Shown here piece by piece: positions 14,636 through 21,580 of a DNA stretch of 24,628 nucleotides (position 1 is the stretch's first letter; every line of letters begins with the position of its first letter). Below the pieces are notes generated by a model. That model ran no database searches. It saw nothing but the letters and a program-made list of their open reading frames with translations, and was not told the origin of the DNA. The stretch is from Planctomycetaceae bacterium. Lineage in GTDB: Bacteria > Planctomycetota > Planctomycetia > Pirellulales > PALSA-1355. Location: contig SXHT01000141.1 in assembly GCA_005773095.1 (NCBI GenBank), forward strand, positions 1 to 24,628. Reading direction: 5' to 3'. Both the position numbers and the translations under genes were made by a program.

Positions 14636-15334
14636 CTATCGGACGCCATTAAAAACCGCCCCCAGCAATCGGACTCCCGCCCGCAAGAGCCGTTCCGCAG
14701 CCCGCCGGGCTGTATGAGCGGCAACGCGTTCAGCGGCCAGCACCAACACCGTGCCGTCCAAGTGCCCTGCCAACAACCAGCAATCGCCGAGCTCGTCGAC
14801 CGGTGGCAGATCGATCACGACGAGCCAAAAATCAGCCCGAATCGCTTCGAGCAAGGGGGTGACGCTGGTGGCCTCCGCATGATCGGAAACATTGCCGACG
14901 TTGCCAGCCGGAAGAAGCGTCAAACATTCGAGATCACATTGGAATAGACAGTCGGCCAGGTCGGCGGCGCCGGCGAGGTATTCGCTCAGCCCTGGCGACC
15001 GGGGCGAAGCGAGGTGCTGATGAAGCGTGGGGCGCGAGACGCGTGCGTCGACCAGCAGCACGTTTTTCCCGAGCGATTGTGCGGCTGTTAGCGCCAGGTT
15101 GGCAGCGACCGTGCTGACGCCCTCGCGGCGCGTGCAGCTCGTCACGCCCACAACCTGCGGCAATTGACCGGCAGGACCGACGGGCCGTTGGATGTTGGCC
15201 AACAGTTCCGCGTAGGGGTCAGCGTTAACGCGCGGACGATCGCGGTGTTTCGGCGCAGCGACCCGGCGGACTACGCCGTTGACTGCGGCATGGCCGTTGG
15301 CCGCCAATCGATCAGTGGTTTCGTGAGGAATCAT
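14636..15334 (-). CDS. CpsD/CapB-like (BY-kinase type) ATPase lacking the Walker A lysine
   Basis: The 232-residue protein is a relative of the cytoplasmic tyrosine autokinase partner of Wzz-type chain-length proteins. The Walker A region reads VTSCTRREGVSTVAANLA (64-81), where most members have GEGKST; the lysine is replaced by Val73. Walker A' is VLLVDARVSRP (92-102) with Asp96, and Walker B is WLVVIDLPP (170-178) with Asp175. The protein stops right after the fold (GAVFNGVR) and has no C-terminal tyrosine cluster, so classical autophosphorylation is not expected. It follows the broken chain-length gene by 24 bases, in the order usual for these pairs. Ordinary kinase activity is doubtful, but a structural or regulatory role is possible. 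Confidence 0.83.
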   Translation of the reverse strand: MIPHETTDRLAANGHAAVNGVVRRVAAPKHRDRPRVNADPYAELLANIQRPVGPAGQLPQVVGVTSCTRREGVSTVAANLALTAAQSLGKNVLLVDARVSRPTLHQHLASPRSPGLSEYLAGAADLADCLFQCDLECLTLLPAGNVGNVSDHAEATSVTPLLEAIRADFWLVVIDLPPVDELGDCWLLAGHLDGTVLVLAAERVAAHTARRAAERLLRAGVRLLGAVFNGVR

Positions 15335-15358
15335 TGCCGGTTGAATTGCTGGCCCTTT

Positions 15359-16351
15359 CTACCTGACAGACGATTTGCGTTGAAACGAGTGATGGGCACG
15401 GGTCCGCGGAATGGAAGCCAGCACCGGCAAGCCCAGACGCTGCTCCACCTCGTGAGGAGTCTTCAGCGAGTGATCCAGATATTCGCTGCCAAAGGCCAAT
15501 CCCAGCGATCCACCGACCCAGGCCACAAGGGCCAGGCAAATCACCAGCAAGGGTTTGGGACGGGTCGGCTTTTCTACCAGCGACGGTGGTTGCACTATGT
15601 TGACGTTCGAAATCCGGTTCGCTTCCAAGGCGTGGTCGATGCGGGCTTGTTCCAGGTTGCCGGCGTAGGCGCGGTAGCTTGCCTCCGCAAGTTGCATTTG
15701 CCGCTCAAGCGCCGTGATCAGCACTTCCTGGCCGTTGAGCGTCTTCGGGCAACTTAGCCAGTGACTGGTTCAGCGTGTCGATTGCAGCTTCCGACGAAGC
15801 CAGCGCCGATGCCGCGGTCAGCGACCCCGTTTCCACTTGCACCAACTGCGATTGAAGCGCCTGTTGTTGGACCGGAATTGAGACCAGTCCTGATTCGTTC
15901 TTGGCGTCTTGCAACTGTTGGACCGATTCGTCGAGTTGTTGTTTGAGCCGCGTTGTCTGTTCGGCAAAAAACTGCTGTGATCCGGAGGTCCGGTTCGCAG
16001 TCATGTGCTGTTCCTGGTAGGCCGCGAGAAACGCCTGCAAAATCTGTTGAGCAAGTTCTGGCGCCTGGGCCTGACATGAGACGGTGATTACGCTGAGTTC
16101 ATTTGATTCTCGCGCGATTCCAGCACTTGAATCATCTGCCCCGTGGTGGCGGTCGGGTCGAGCGTGACACTTTCGCGGCCCAAACGCACAAACAGCCTGG
16201 CGTCTGAAGCGTACTTTCTTGGCAGCACCAAAATAGCCGCCGCCAGACCCCCCAGGACCAACAGGCACCAGGCGAAGATCTTCCCCTTGTGGCGAAAGAA
16301 CACGCGTACCAGGTCTCGCAGCAGAAGCGGACGTTCAAGGGGTGGATCCAT
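15359..16351 (-). pseudogene. Wzz/GumC-type polysaccharide chain-length determinant, broken by two internal deletions with frameshifts
   Basis: Three pieces in three frames lie in order on the minus strand. Piece 1 (16351 to about 16090) has MDPPLERPLLLRDLVRVFF, a first membrane helix, and the Wzz-domain stretch ESVTLDPTATTGQMIQVLES. Piece 2 (about 16130 to 15735) holds SVITVSCQAQAPELAQQIL and a coiled coil (FFAEQTTRLKQQLDESVQQL). Piece 3 (about 15750 to 15359) holds ITALERQMQLAEASYRAYAG, then ISNVNIVQPPSLVEKP, a second membrane helix and EYLDHSLKTPHEVEQRLGLP. Compared with the family, about 100 or more residues appear to be missing at each of the two joins. An intact protein would span the inner membrane and set EPS chain length with the neighbouring ATPase. 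As read here it cannot yield one polypeptide. Confidence 0.85.
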
Positions 16352-16492
16352 GGCGAGTCGCTTGGAATGAGCGATGCCAGTCCATCGGCGATCAAACGGT
16401 GGGACAACGGATGTCGTTACCAGCTTAATGGCGTTCGCATTCGTTGCAACGGGGACTCTAGGAAAGCTAACGGGTGGCAATGGGGATCTGAA

Positions 16493-17578
16493 TCAGTAGT
16501 CGTACCACAGTCCCAGGCCGACCTTCTGCTCGTTGGTCTTGTAGAACTCGAATTGCTGGTTGCCGCCGTCGTAATATTGAAGACCTACGCGGAACATGCG
16601 CCGGTCTGCTCCGTAGCGCCACGCCCAGCCTGCTTGTGCAACGAAACTTCCGCCGAAGTCTAGCTCCTCCCGCAGTTGACAATTCATCGCGACAAACGGT
16701 GCGGAATGGTTTCCGGCACGCAGGATGGGCGCGTAGTCGAATCCACATTGAAAGTACCATGGCTTACTGAACATGCTGTCCCACGCCCAGTCGATTTCGC
16801 CGTACAGCCGTAAGCCCGGCGTGACGTAGTACGAATGTCCCCAGGCTAGCGCGTTGCGTCCGAAGTTGATGCGTGCAACCGTGGGGTTGTCTTCCATGAA
16901 TTCGTCCCCCAGGTGGGAGCTGATGTGATAGAAGCCAAACTTCATTTGATACGGCCCGTTGCCGTACACCAGCGGCACGCCAAAGCGATAGTCGGTGGAC
17001 ACCAGGTCCACAGCTTTCTCAGGATCGAGGCGTGGAAACGCTGCACCTTCCATCTGAATTTCCCAGCCACTGGGCTGAGCACCGTCCAGCGTCCCCCAGC
17101 GACAAAGTGCAACCCTGCCCCCCAGGGCGACATCCCACACCCAGCCTTCCGTCCGTTCTTGGCTCCATACACTGCCAAAACGCGGCTCCCAGGGTCCGGC
17201 CAGATAGGAGTGCCAGATCAGCGACTTGGGCATCAGTTGAAATTCATGCCCGCCATCGCAACCTTCCAACCCCGTCGGCGGACAGTCGTAGCAAGGTTCC
17301 GATTCGCCACTCTCGCCGGCAGAAGTCCGGCCCACAGTACCTGGACCGTAGGGAGTCCACACCGGCCCTTCCAACGTCGTCGCCGGCTGCGCCTCCTGCA
17401 AGACCAGGGGAGATCCCTGATCCAAGGAGGATGGCGCGTCGTCAATATCTGCTGATACGGAAGGCAGCGGCTCGAACTGCGCGTAAAGAAAACAAACGTG
17501 GCCGAGCACAAGCAAGACTGCTAGCAGTCCCGCCCGTCCGCGCCGAGCGCAGTGGGACGGATTACGGATGAATAACAT
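16493..17578 (-). CDS. DUF1207 outer-membrane protein at the head of the EPS operon
   Basis: The 361-residue product starts with a signal peptide (basic start, then GLLAVLLVLGHVCFLYA, cleavage likely near 33). A Ser/Pro/Gly-rich linker follows to about 105. From LMPKSLIWHSYLAGPWEPR onward it follows the DUF1207 family, seen mainly in planctomycetes, with many alternating aromatic strands (YRFGVPLVYGNGPYQMKFGF, FRVGLQYYDGG). It ends LGLWYDY, an aromatic C-terminus typical of outer-membrane beta-barrels. It is the first gene of the operon and may form the exit channel or anchor for the polysaccharide, but no function is established for the family as far as I know. The ribosome binding site is weak. 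Confidence 0.8.
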   Translation of the reverse strand: MLFIRNPSHCARRGRAGLLAVLLVLGHVCFLYAQFEPLPSVSADIDDAPSSLDQGSPLVLQEAQPATTLEGPVWTPYGPGTVGRTSAGESGESEPCYDCPPTGLEGCDGGHEFQLMPKSLIWHSYLAGPWEPRFGSVWSQERTEGWVWDVALGGRVALCRWGTLDGAQPSGWEIQMEGAAFPRLDPEKAVDLVSTDYRFGVPLVYGNGPYQMKFGFYHISSHLGDEFMEDNPTVARINFGRNALAWGHSYYVTPGLRLYGEIDWAWDSMFSKPWYFQCGFDYAPILRAGNHSAPFVAMNCQLREELDFGGSFVAQAGWAWRYGADRRMFRVGLQYYDGGNQQFEFYKTNEQKVGLGLWYDY

Positions 17579-17801
17579 GGTTGGGCTCGGCGCGGGAGCT
17601 GAGTCCGACAGGGTCGAAAATCCGCCTTACGAATCCGCAGAGGACATGCCATGGGGCGGAGACTTGGGGCGCCAATGGGCTGGTCTCCTGCCGTTGCGCC
17701 TAAAGTCCGGCACGCCCGACACGACCGGCACCCAAGGTCTTATCGGCACGGAAGGAAAACTTTCGCAGGGCAGCTCACACTGCCGGCAAAGTCCGCCAGA
17801 A

Positions 17802-17817
17802 GCCAGGAAAACCTGGC
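17802..17817. promoter_or_regulatory. Operator-like palindrome upstream of the EPS operon
   Basis: GCCAGG and CCTGGC flank AAAA in a perfect 16-base palindromic arrangement within the only large gap in front of the EPS operon. Its position suits a regulator site, but palindromes of this size occur by chance and no second copy was found. Confidence 0.25.
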
Positions 17818-17955
17818 AAACCTTGCGGCGGGAGTGCGAGATTGGGTTGGTCCGCTCGCCGAATGAAAACGGTACACGAAGTACGCTCGCCGCGACGAAT
17901 CTTCGACCCTGCCGCGCCGTTACCATCGTCGTGCGGGCGTCGGGTCGCCGTTCAT

Positions 17956-18053
17956 GGGCCGGGGACTGGCGCGTTTTCCCGGCGCATTCCGAAGAGCTGC
18001 ATCGTTACGTTGGGAGGTTGCCCAACGTGGTTCCCGGGAAATGGTGCCTTGGC
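17956..18053 (+). repeat. REP/MITE-like palindromic element, copy 2
   Basis: It begins GGCCGGGGACTGGCGCGTTT and, about 60 bases on, has GGAGGTTGCCCAACGTGG followed by TTCCCGGGAAATGGTGCC. Both ends match the element at 4394-4494 read on the minus strand, while the middle differs. The terminal CTGTCCCC has decayed to CTTGGC. It lies upstream of the EPS operon, so near-complete copies flank the locus. Confidence 0.75.
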
Positions 18054-18113
18054 TGAAGACATGTTATTTGTCCTCCGCTGGTTCAATGTTAACCAGCCTG
18101 CCCCTTGAAATCG

Positions 18114-18358
18114 TCATGGATTGTCGTAGGACGATCCGTCCTCTGGCCAGCTGTGGCCGCTGAACTCAGGATCCATCAGCGGCGCCCACGTCGTACATCC
18201 GTCCCAATAGTGAACGATCTTGCGGGCGCCCTTGTCGCCGGCGGCGGGCGTCTTGGCTGCGTCTGGCTCAGCCGCCCTCGCAGCGCAGGGATATATAGAG
18301 ATGCCGCCGCAAGAAATCCCACGCTCGGTACCAGCGAAAACAAATGCTGCCTGTTCAC
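18114..18358 (-). pseudogene. Small secreted protein, frameshifted at a TA run
   Basis: A GTG start at 18358 with AAGG upstream opens a signal peptide: MNRQHLFSLVPSVGFLAAA, then SLY. At the TATATAT run (18291-18297) the frame must shift by two bases. It then continues as PCAARAAEPDAAKTPAAGDK, then GARKIVHYWDGCTTWAPLMD and PEFSGHSWPEDGSSYDNP, ending at TGA. The joined product would be about 80 residues with a cleavage site near ARA-AEP, so it would be exported. The total length (245 bases) fits an 80-codon gene plus stop with exactly two extra bases. I do not recognise the family. The shift could be a real mutation, slippage or a sequencing error. Confidence 0.6.
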
Positions 18359-18400
18359 TTGGGTACGCCTTGGCTCAGGACTTCAGGATTGGGCCATGCG

Positions 18401-20374
18401 CTAACCCAACTTCCCCAGCAGTTTGCGAAAATTCCTCGGGCGGTGATTTTCTTGGACTTTTTTTGGACGTAAGTCCTTTGGCGATGGCGAGGTTGCCGGG
18501 CTTGGGCGAGTTTTTTTCGCCGCGGGGCGTGTAGTGGAAAAACTTGCCCTGGATCGCCGCTAACATGGCGGCATGTTTTTGCGGCCTCACTATCGGCGGC
18601 GCAACGGCCAGCGCGAAGCGTATTGGGCGCTTGTCGAATCGTATCGCACCGAGCGCGGGCCGCGGCAGCGGACCGTGGCTTATCTGGGGCTGATGGACGA
18701 GGCCGGCCGGCTGGGCGTCGAGCAGGCGGCCGATCCGCAACCGCCGTCGCCGCAACGAGCGTTGTTCCCGGAAGAGAAGCCCACGCCGCGGTTCGTCGAG
18801 ATCGACCGCACGCGCATCCGCGTGGAGAACTGCCGGCAGTTCGGCGGGCCGTGGCTGGCGTTGGAACTCGTCAAGCAACTTGGGCTGCACGAGTTTTTAG
18901 CGCGCACGATGCCGCCGGGCCGCGAGCAGGTTCCGTGGCCGCTGACCGCGCTGATCCTGGTCATCGCGAGGCTCTGCGAGCCGTCGAGCGAACTGCACAT
19001 CGCCGAACACTTTTACCGCCAAACCGCGCTGTGCGATCTGCTCGGCGTGCCGCTCGACAAGGTCGACGACAACCGCTTGTATCGCGGCCTCGACGAACTG
19101 CTGCCGCACAAGCCGGCGCTCGAAGCGTTTCTCAAGCAGCGGTTCGGCGAGTTATTCGCTATCGAGTACGACCTGCTCTTGTACGACGTGACGAGCACGT
19201 ACTTTGAAGGCCAGGCCAACGCCAATCCCTTGGCCAATCGCGGCTATTCGCGCGACCATCGGCCCGACTGCAAGCAGGTCTGTATCGGTCTGGTCGTGAC
19301 GCGTTGTGGTCTGCCGCTGGGCTATGAAGTGTTCGCGGGCAATCGTCACGACTCGACCACGCTCAAAGAGATCGTCGAGACGATGGAAGCCCGCTATGGC
19401 CAAGCGCAACGCATCTGGGCGCTGGACCGCGGCATGGTTTCGGAAGTCAATCTCGACTTTCTCAAGGCCGGCGGCCGGCAGTACATCGTGGGCACGCCCA
19501 AGAGCCAGCTCAAACGATTCGAGCAGCAGTTGCTGACGCAAGATTGGCGCGCGGTCCGCGACGGGCTGGAGGTCAAGCTGTGCGCGTGTCCCGACGGCGG
19601 CACGGAGACTTATATTCTCTGCCGCAGCCGCGATCGCCGCGAGAAAGAGCAGGCGATGCACGCGCGGTTCGAGCGTCGCATCGAAGAAGAGTTGGCCAAG
19701 ATCGCCGCCGCATGCGCGCGGTCGCGCCAACAAGTCGGGCCGCTCGAACGCCGCGTCGGACGCCTGCTTGGGAAGAACACGCGCGCGGCCGGCTTGTTCG
19801 AGATCCAGATTCGCGCCGCTGAAAATGGCGCCGCGCAGATCACGTGGAAGAAGGTCGACACGTGGCGCGCCTGGGCGCAACTCAGCGAAGGCGCCTACGT
19901 GCTGCGGACCAACGTCAGCGGCTGGAGCGACGAGGACTTGTGGCACGCGTACATCCAATTGACCGACGCGGAAACGGCGTTCCGCATCCACAAGAGCGAC
20001 CTGTCATTGCGGCCGGTGTGGCATCAGAAAGAAGATCGCGTGCTGGCCCACATCCTGGTCTGCTTTTTGGCCTACGTGCTCTGGAAGTTTCTCGGCCAAC
20101 TCTGCCAGCGAGCCGGCCTCGGCGACGAACCGCGCCGCGTGCTGGCCGAACTGAGCGAACTTCGGGCCGTCGACGTCGTGCTGCCCACGAAAGACGGCCA
20201 CGAAATCCGCACCCGCTGCGTGACGCAGCCCACCGACCACCAAAAAATCCTCCTCGACCGCCTCGGCCTAACCCTCCCCGGCCGCCTGCAAAAAATCGAT
20301 TTGTAGTGGAAAAATTGGGGGTCGTTTCGTTGCGGCGCAAGCACTTACGTCGACAGTTGGGGAAGTTGGGTTAG
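18401..20374 (+). mobile_element. Complete IS1634-like insertion sequence
   Basis: The 1974-bp element is bounded by perfect 16-bp terminal inverted repeats: CTAACCCAACTTCCCC at 18401-18416 and GGGGAAGTTGGGTTAG at 20359-20374. It carries one intact transposase gene. No target-site duplication is visible: the flanks read CCATGCG on the left and AACGTCG on the right. The insertion may have been followed by a flanking deletion or recombination. If the element is removed, the minus-strand frame ending NIAPHGDV on its right continues RMAQS and stops. Confidence 0.88.
18573..20306 (+). CDS. IS1634/IS4-type DDE transposase
   Basis: The 577-residue transposase cuts and rejoins the element's ends. 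Catalytic candidates are Asp205 in LLLYDVTSTYFEG (201-213), Asp285 in WALDRGMVSE (282-291) and Glu468 in YIQLTDAETAFRIHKSDLSL (460-479), which is the IS4-type third-acid segment. The tail RPVWHQKEDRVLAHILVCFL (480-499) is typical of the IS1634 group. The N-terminus (FLRPHYRRRNGQREAYWALV) also fits the group. The frame is uninterrupted and of normal length, so the element may still be active. The start at 18573 is the first in-frame ATG after the left end; no strong ribosome binding site is present, which is common for transposases. Confidence 0.93.
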   Translation: MFLRPHYRRRNGQREAYWALVESYRTERGPRQRTVAYLGLMDEAGRLGVEQAADPQPPSPQRALFPEEKPTPRFVEIDRTRIRVENCRQFGGPWLALELVKQLGLHEFLARTMPPGREQVPWPLTALILVIARLCEPSSELHIAEHFYRQTALCDLLGVPLDKVDDNRLYRGLDELLPHKPALEAFLKQRFGELFAIEYDLLLYDVTSTYFEGQANANPLANRGYSRDHRPDCKQVCIGLVVTRCGLPLGYEVFAGNRHDSTTLKEIVETMEARYGQAQRIWALDRGMVSEVNLDFLKAGGRQYIVGTPKSQLKRFEQQLLTQDWRAVRDGLEVKLCACPDGGTETYILCRSRDRREKEQAMHARFERRIEEELAKIAAACARSRQQVGPLERRVGRLLGKNTRAAGLFEIQIRAAENGAAQITWKKVDTWRAWAQLSEGAYVLRTNVSGWSDEDLWHAYIQLTDAETAFRIHKSDLSLRPVWHQKEDRVLAHILVCFLAYVLWKFLGQLCQRAGLGDEPRRVLAELSELRAVDVVLPTKDGHEIRTRCVTQPTDHQKILLDRLGLTLPGRLQKIDL

Positions 20375-20978
20375 AACGTCGCCGTGGGGTGCGATGTTTT
20401 CGGCCCACTTCGGTGTGAGACCGATCTTCTCGACCAGCGACACCCGGCCGAGCCGCTTCTGCTCCAGGTAGCGGCTGATTTTCCGCTGCTCCTTGGCGAA
20501 CTCGGGCGACTGGGCGACGTGCTGCTTCGAGGCGCCTTGCAGCTGATCGGTCAGTCCGGAAATGGCACATGAGGGCGGTACTGAGCATCGAAGCGAGGCG
20601 TCAGGGCACGATCAAGTTCGGCAGCGCCGTTAACCGCCCAAATGCGCGAGGTGAGGAAGACCTGTGCACCCCCGATCGCTTATTGCTCAGCAGCGACCTG
20701 GCGACATCAGCGTGCCCATCGCCAACTGCGTTCGGTCCGACACGCCGACGCTGATTCGGAAACGGACTTTGGCCGCTTCGGTCGATGTGACCGACGTACG
20801 ATAGCTGCGATCCGGGGATTCCCTCTGGAAAGATCACGGGCTCCCTGCGGTCGGTGAGGATCGACAGTTTTTCCACGCTCGTCCGACGCGGCCCATCAGA
20901 AGCCTCGGCGACGTAATCGGCGTGCCCGCTGGCAGTTCCGTCCAGGGAAGCAGGTGCCGGCTCGACGACAGGTGTACA
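20375..20978 (-). pseudogene. Decayed gene of unknown function, several frameshifts
   Basis: Four open pieces in order on the minus strand have normal-looking protein composition: VVEPAPASLDGTASGHADYV to PVIFPEGIPGS (20978-20808), DRSYRTSVTSTEAAKVRFRI to TLMSPG (20812-20696), GGAQVFLTSRIWAVNGAAEL to RPHVPF (20673-20561), and LTDQLQGASKQHVAQSPEFA to WAENIAPHGDV (20555-20375). Each pair is separated by a frame change or stop within a few bases. The last piece ends exactly at the right end of the insertion sequence. I do not recognise the family. The pieces could come from one gene, but this reading is only supported by order, strand and composition. Confidence 0.38.
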
Positions 20979-21257
20979 GGTATTCTATATGCCCTCATAG
21001 TGAAGGTGTGTTCACCTGTACACACTACGGTTCCTGCCATGGTCACCGCCTGTGTCGAGCCCCGACCGCTCTACCATCCACGCGATCCCCAGGCCTCCGA
21101 CCTGTGGCGACTGCTCGATGAACATTTTGACTCCTTCCAGCAGGTCTACGACGAGCGTTTTCAGGAGAAGTACGGATACTGGAGGCCAATCGTCGAGCAG
21201 TCGGTGGCTGCCTTTCTCAAGTGCGGCGATCTGCAAGAAGGCTTTGCCCGAGTTCGA
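20972..21257 (+). mobile_element. 5' fragment of an IS91-type element with truncated transposase
   Basis: From the ATG at 21039 the frame reads LYHPRDPQASDLWRLLDEHF, then YGYWRPIVEQSVAAFLKCGD and LQEGFARVR. This is the N-terminal region of IS91-family transposases just before their cysteine-rich zinc-binding segment. Homology stops after codon 73, at base 21257, and the frame ends at 21299 in unrelated sequence. Upstream, GTGTACAGGT (20972-20981) and ACCTGTACAC (21014-21023) form an inverted repeat that could belong to the element's end. The catalytic part is gone, so the fragment is dead by itself. Confidence 0.78.
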
Positions 21258-21579
21258 GATGCAGCGGCACCGTGCGGCCCGCGCGATCGTAAGTCTTGAC
21301 ATGGCCAAACTGCCGCAGCGAGTAGATCGGGGCGAAATCGGCGTTCGGCTGCGTCCAGATGTCGCGATCCACACCAACACGCTCCGTCTTGCAGCTTGCC
21401 CCCAGCACGAACTCTTCCTCGCGGTTGGTCTCACGCTCGCGAATCAAGCAGTGGCATTCGAGTGGAATGCGGGCGTTGTTCACCGTAAACGGCTGCGGCG
21501 CCGTCATCGTCCGCGGCAGATGCTTCGTCGTATCGAGGCGAAATGTCAAAAACGATTTGGAAAAATCAATGCCTTGCAC
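21217..21579 (-). pseudogene. Unknown protein, truncated at the IS91 fragment
   Basis: A GTG start at 21579 lies directly after the propeller-protein stop (which ends at 21581) and has AAAGGAG just before it. The frame reads QGIDFSKSFLTFRLDTTKHL, then RIPLECHCLIRERETNREEE, FVLGASCKTERVGVDRDIW and APIYSLRQFGHVKTYDRAGR. Around base 21258 it runs into the antisense of the IS91 fragment and stops at 21217. So about 107 native residues remain of a longer gene in the same operon as the secreted proteins. It has no signal peptide or membrane segment in this part, and I do not recognise the family. Confidence 0.6.
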
Positions 21580-21580
21580 A

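Larger units (their letters stand above)
17579..18113. other. Presumed promoter region of the EPS operon, with a short palindrome and a REP-like element
   Basis: No convincing gene is present. A 162-codon plus-strand frame (17568-18056) shows no recognisable domain and runs through the REP-like element. The transcription start of the minus-strand EPS operon should lie here. GCCAGG-AAAA-CCTGGC at 17802-17817 is a 6-bp palindrome 230 bases before the DUF1207 start and could be an operator or just a small hairpin. I cannot point to reliable -35/-10 boxes. Confidence 0.4.

Noticed and set aside
17568..18056. A 162-codon plus-strand frame upstream of the EPS operon
   Set aside because: It has no recognisable features, overlaps the DUF1207 start on the other strand and runs through the REP-like element.
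18530..18542. TGTAGTGGAAAAA found on both sides of the transposase gene (also near 20304)
   Set aside because: The match is only about 13 bases and neither copy is at an end of the element. Chance is the simpler explanation.
19152..19991. A 279-codon minus-strand frame
   Set aside because: It is the antisense shadow of the transposase, as expected in G+C-rich coding DNA.
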